Assembly (NCBI GenBank): GCA_026389735.1
Contig: JAPLHH010000289.1
Span: forward strand, 1 to 6,100
Length of the DNA: 6,100 nt
Origin: Chloroflexota bacterium
Lineage (GTDB): Bacteria; Chloroflexota; Dehalococcoidia; GIF9; UBA5620
Reading direction: 5' to 3'
The translations under genes were made by a program, and so were the position numbers. The notes under the pieces are model-generated. The model was not told the origin of the DNA, did not search any database, and worked only from the letters and a program-made list of their open reading frames with translations. This document shows, in pieces, positions 5,272-6,100 of this stretch (position 1 is the first letter of the stretch; the number at the start of each line of letters is the position of its first letter).

Positions 5272-6100
5272 TGCCGCATCAGGTTCCGTGGCTAATCTTC
5301 CTGTTACCCTTCTTCTCACTTATCGTTATTTCCTTTATCCTCCGACCTTTCTTAAAAAATCGCCCCAAACTCAGTGGTTATGTAACTATTGGAGCTATCG
5401 GCATTTCCTGTATCCTTTCCTTCTGGGTGCTGGCTGAGGTTTTGGCTGCTCCCGGCCATAAGCTGGACATACCTGATATACAGTGGATGGTGATTGGTGA
5501 CCTGAGTGTCCAGGTTGGGCTATTAGTTGATTCTCTGACTGCTGTAATGCTGGTAGTGGTTAGCTTTGTCAGTCTGATGATTCAAATTTACTCTCAAGGT
5601 TATATGCGCGGTGACCCCGGCTACCATCGCTATTTTGCCTTTATGTCTCTTTTCACTGCCTGCATGCTGGGCTTAGTTATGGCTGATAACCTCGTTTTCC
5701 TTTTTCTCTTCTGGGAGGGTGTCGGTTTAGGTTCATATCTCCTCATCGGCTTCTGGTTTCATCGGCCTTCTGCTGCCAATGCAGCCAAAAAAGCTTTCAT
5801 AGTTACCCGCTTTGGTGACTTCGGCTTTCTGGCTGCCATTCTTTTACTTTTTTACAACACGGGAACATTCAATATTGGGGAACTGCATGGCTTAGCTGTT
5901 GCTGGCATTCTGACTGGAACAACTCTAACCTGGGCGGCCATCGGCATTTTCTCCGGTGCAGTGGGCAAATCAGCACAGTTCCCGTTGCACGTCTGGTTAC
6001 CTGATGCCATGGAAGGCCCGACGCCGGTCAGTGCTTTGATACATGCGGCAACGATGGTGGCTGCCGGAGTCTTCTTGGTGGCTCGTTTCTTCCCACTGTT
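5271..6100 (+). CDS. nuoL: Complex I subunit L (NuoL/ND5 family), antiporter-like proton pump, 3' partial
   Basis: Distal antiporter-like membrane subunit that pumps protons. The window holds 276 complete codons from the start, somewhat under half of a usual NuoL (over 600 residues), and the frame stays open to the right edge. Visible key residues are Glu149 in FWEGVGLGSYLLIGFW, Asp183 in VTRFGDFGF, Lys233 in GKSAQFPLHVWLPDAM and His258 in ALIHAATMVAAGVFLVAR. They correspond to the channel residues Glu144, Asp178, Lys229 and His254 of the Escherichia coli protein. The N-terminal extension before the conserved core, including the LLVDSLTAVML stretch (84-94), is typical of NuoL, which separates it from NuoM and NuoN. 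The ATG overlaps the preceding stop (TAATG), with GAGGA at 5259-5263, 7 bases upstream. nuoM and nuoN are expected further on but cannot be seen. Confidence 0.95.
   Translation, partial: MPHQVPWLIFLLPFFSLIVISFILRPFLKNRPKLSGYVTIGAIGISCILSFWVLAEVLAAPGHKLDIPDIQWMVIGDLSVQVGLLVDSLTAVMLVVVSFVSLMIQIYSQGYMRGDPGYHRYFAFMSLFTACMLGLVMADNLVFLFLFWEGVGLGSYLLIGFWFHRPSAANAAKKAFIVTRFGDFGFLAAILLLFYNTGTFNIGELHGLAVAGILTGTTLTWAAIGIFSGAVGKSAQFPLHVWLPDAMEGPTPVSALIHAATMVAAGVFLVARFFPL

Overview
The window is one stretch of a respiratory complex I operon, all on the + strand, in the order nuoA-nuoB-nuoC-nuoD-nuoH-nuoI-nuoJ-nuoK-(small DUF2007-like gene)-nuoL. nuoL runs off the right edge. The left edge lies 13 bases before nuoA, so the promoter and anything upstream are not visible. 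No RNA gene, CRISPR array, transposase or recognisable terminator is present.

The genes nuoE, nuoF and nuoG, which carry the NADH-oxidising FMN/Fe-S arm and in many bacteria sit between nuoD and nuoH, are missing here: nuoD and nuoH share a base. The layout is that of an 11-subunit, Fpo-like complex I. It would have the quinone-binding/N2 module (NuoB, C, D, I) and the proton-pumping membrane arm (NuoA, H, J, K, L, presumably M and N beyond the edge), but no NADH module encoded here. The NuoD protein fits this, being compact and lacking an internal segment of roughly 25 residues found in NADH-linked homologues such as Thermus Nqo4.

Gene order, compact subunits, moderate GC content and the dispersed palindrome all suggest an uncultured anaerobic bacterium of the Chloroflexota, class Dehalococcoidia. 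This is inference from gene order and protein style, not a database result. Known Dehalococcoides have a nuo cluster without EFG.

The genes are packed tightly. Overlaps or abutments of the form ATGA, TAAATG and TAATG, plus 10-11 base overlaps, imply one transcript with translational coupling. The only real gap (4959-5073) holds an imperfect palindromic repeat of a family scattered through many bacterial genomes. After it comes a 65-residue cytosolic protein resembling DUF2007, which is not a complex I subunit, followed by nuoL through a TAATG overlap.

The points most worth a second look are the absent NADH module, the extra small gene between nuoK and nuoL, the repeat inserted inside the operon, and substitutions at usually conserved positions in NuoA (Leu for Glu after the conserved Asp) and NuoH (PFDLLEADSE in place of PFDLPEAESE). 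I did not find a clearly new system. This is mainly a recognisable, somewhat divergent energy-conservation operon.
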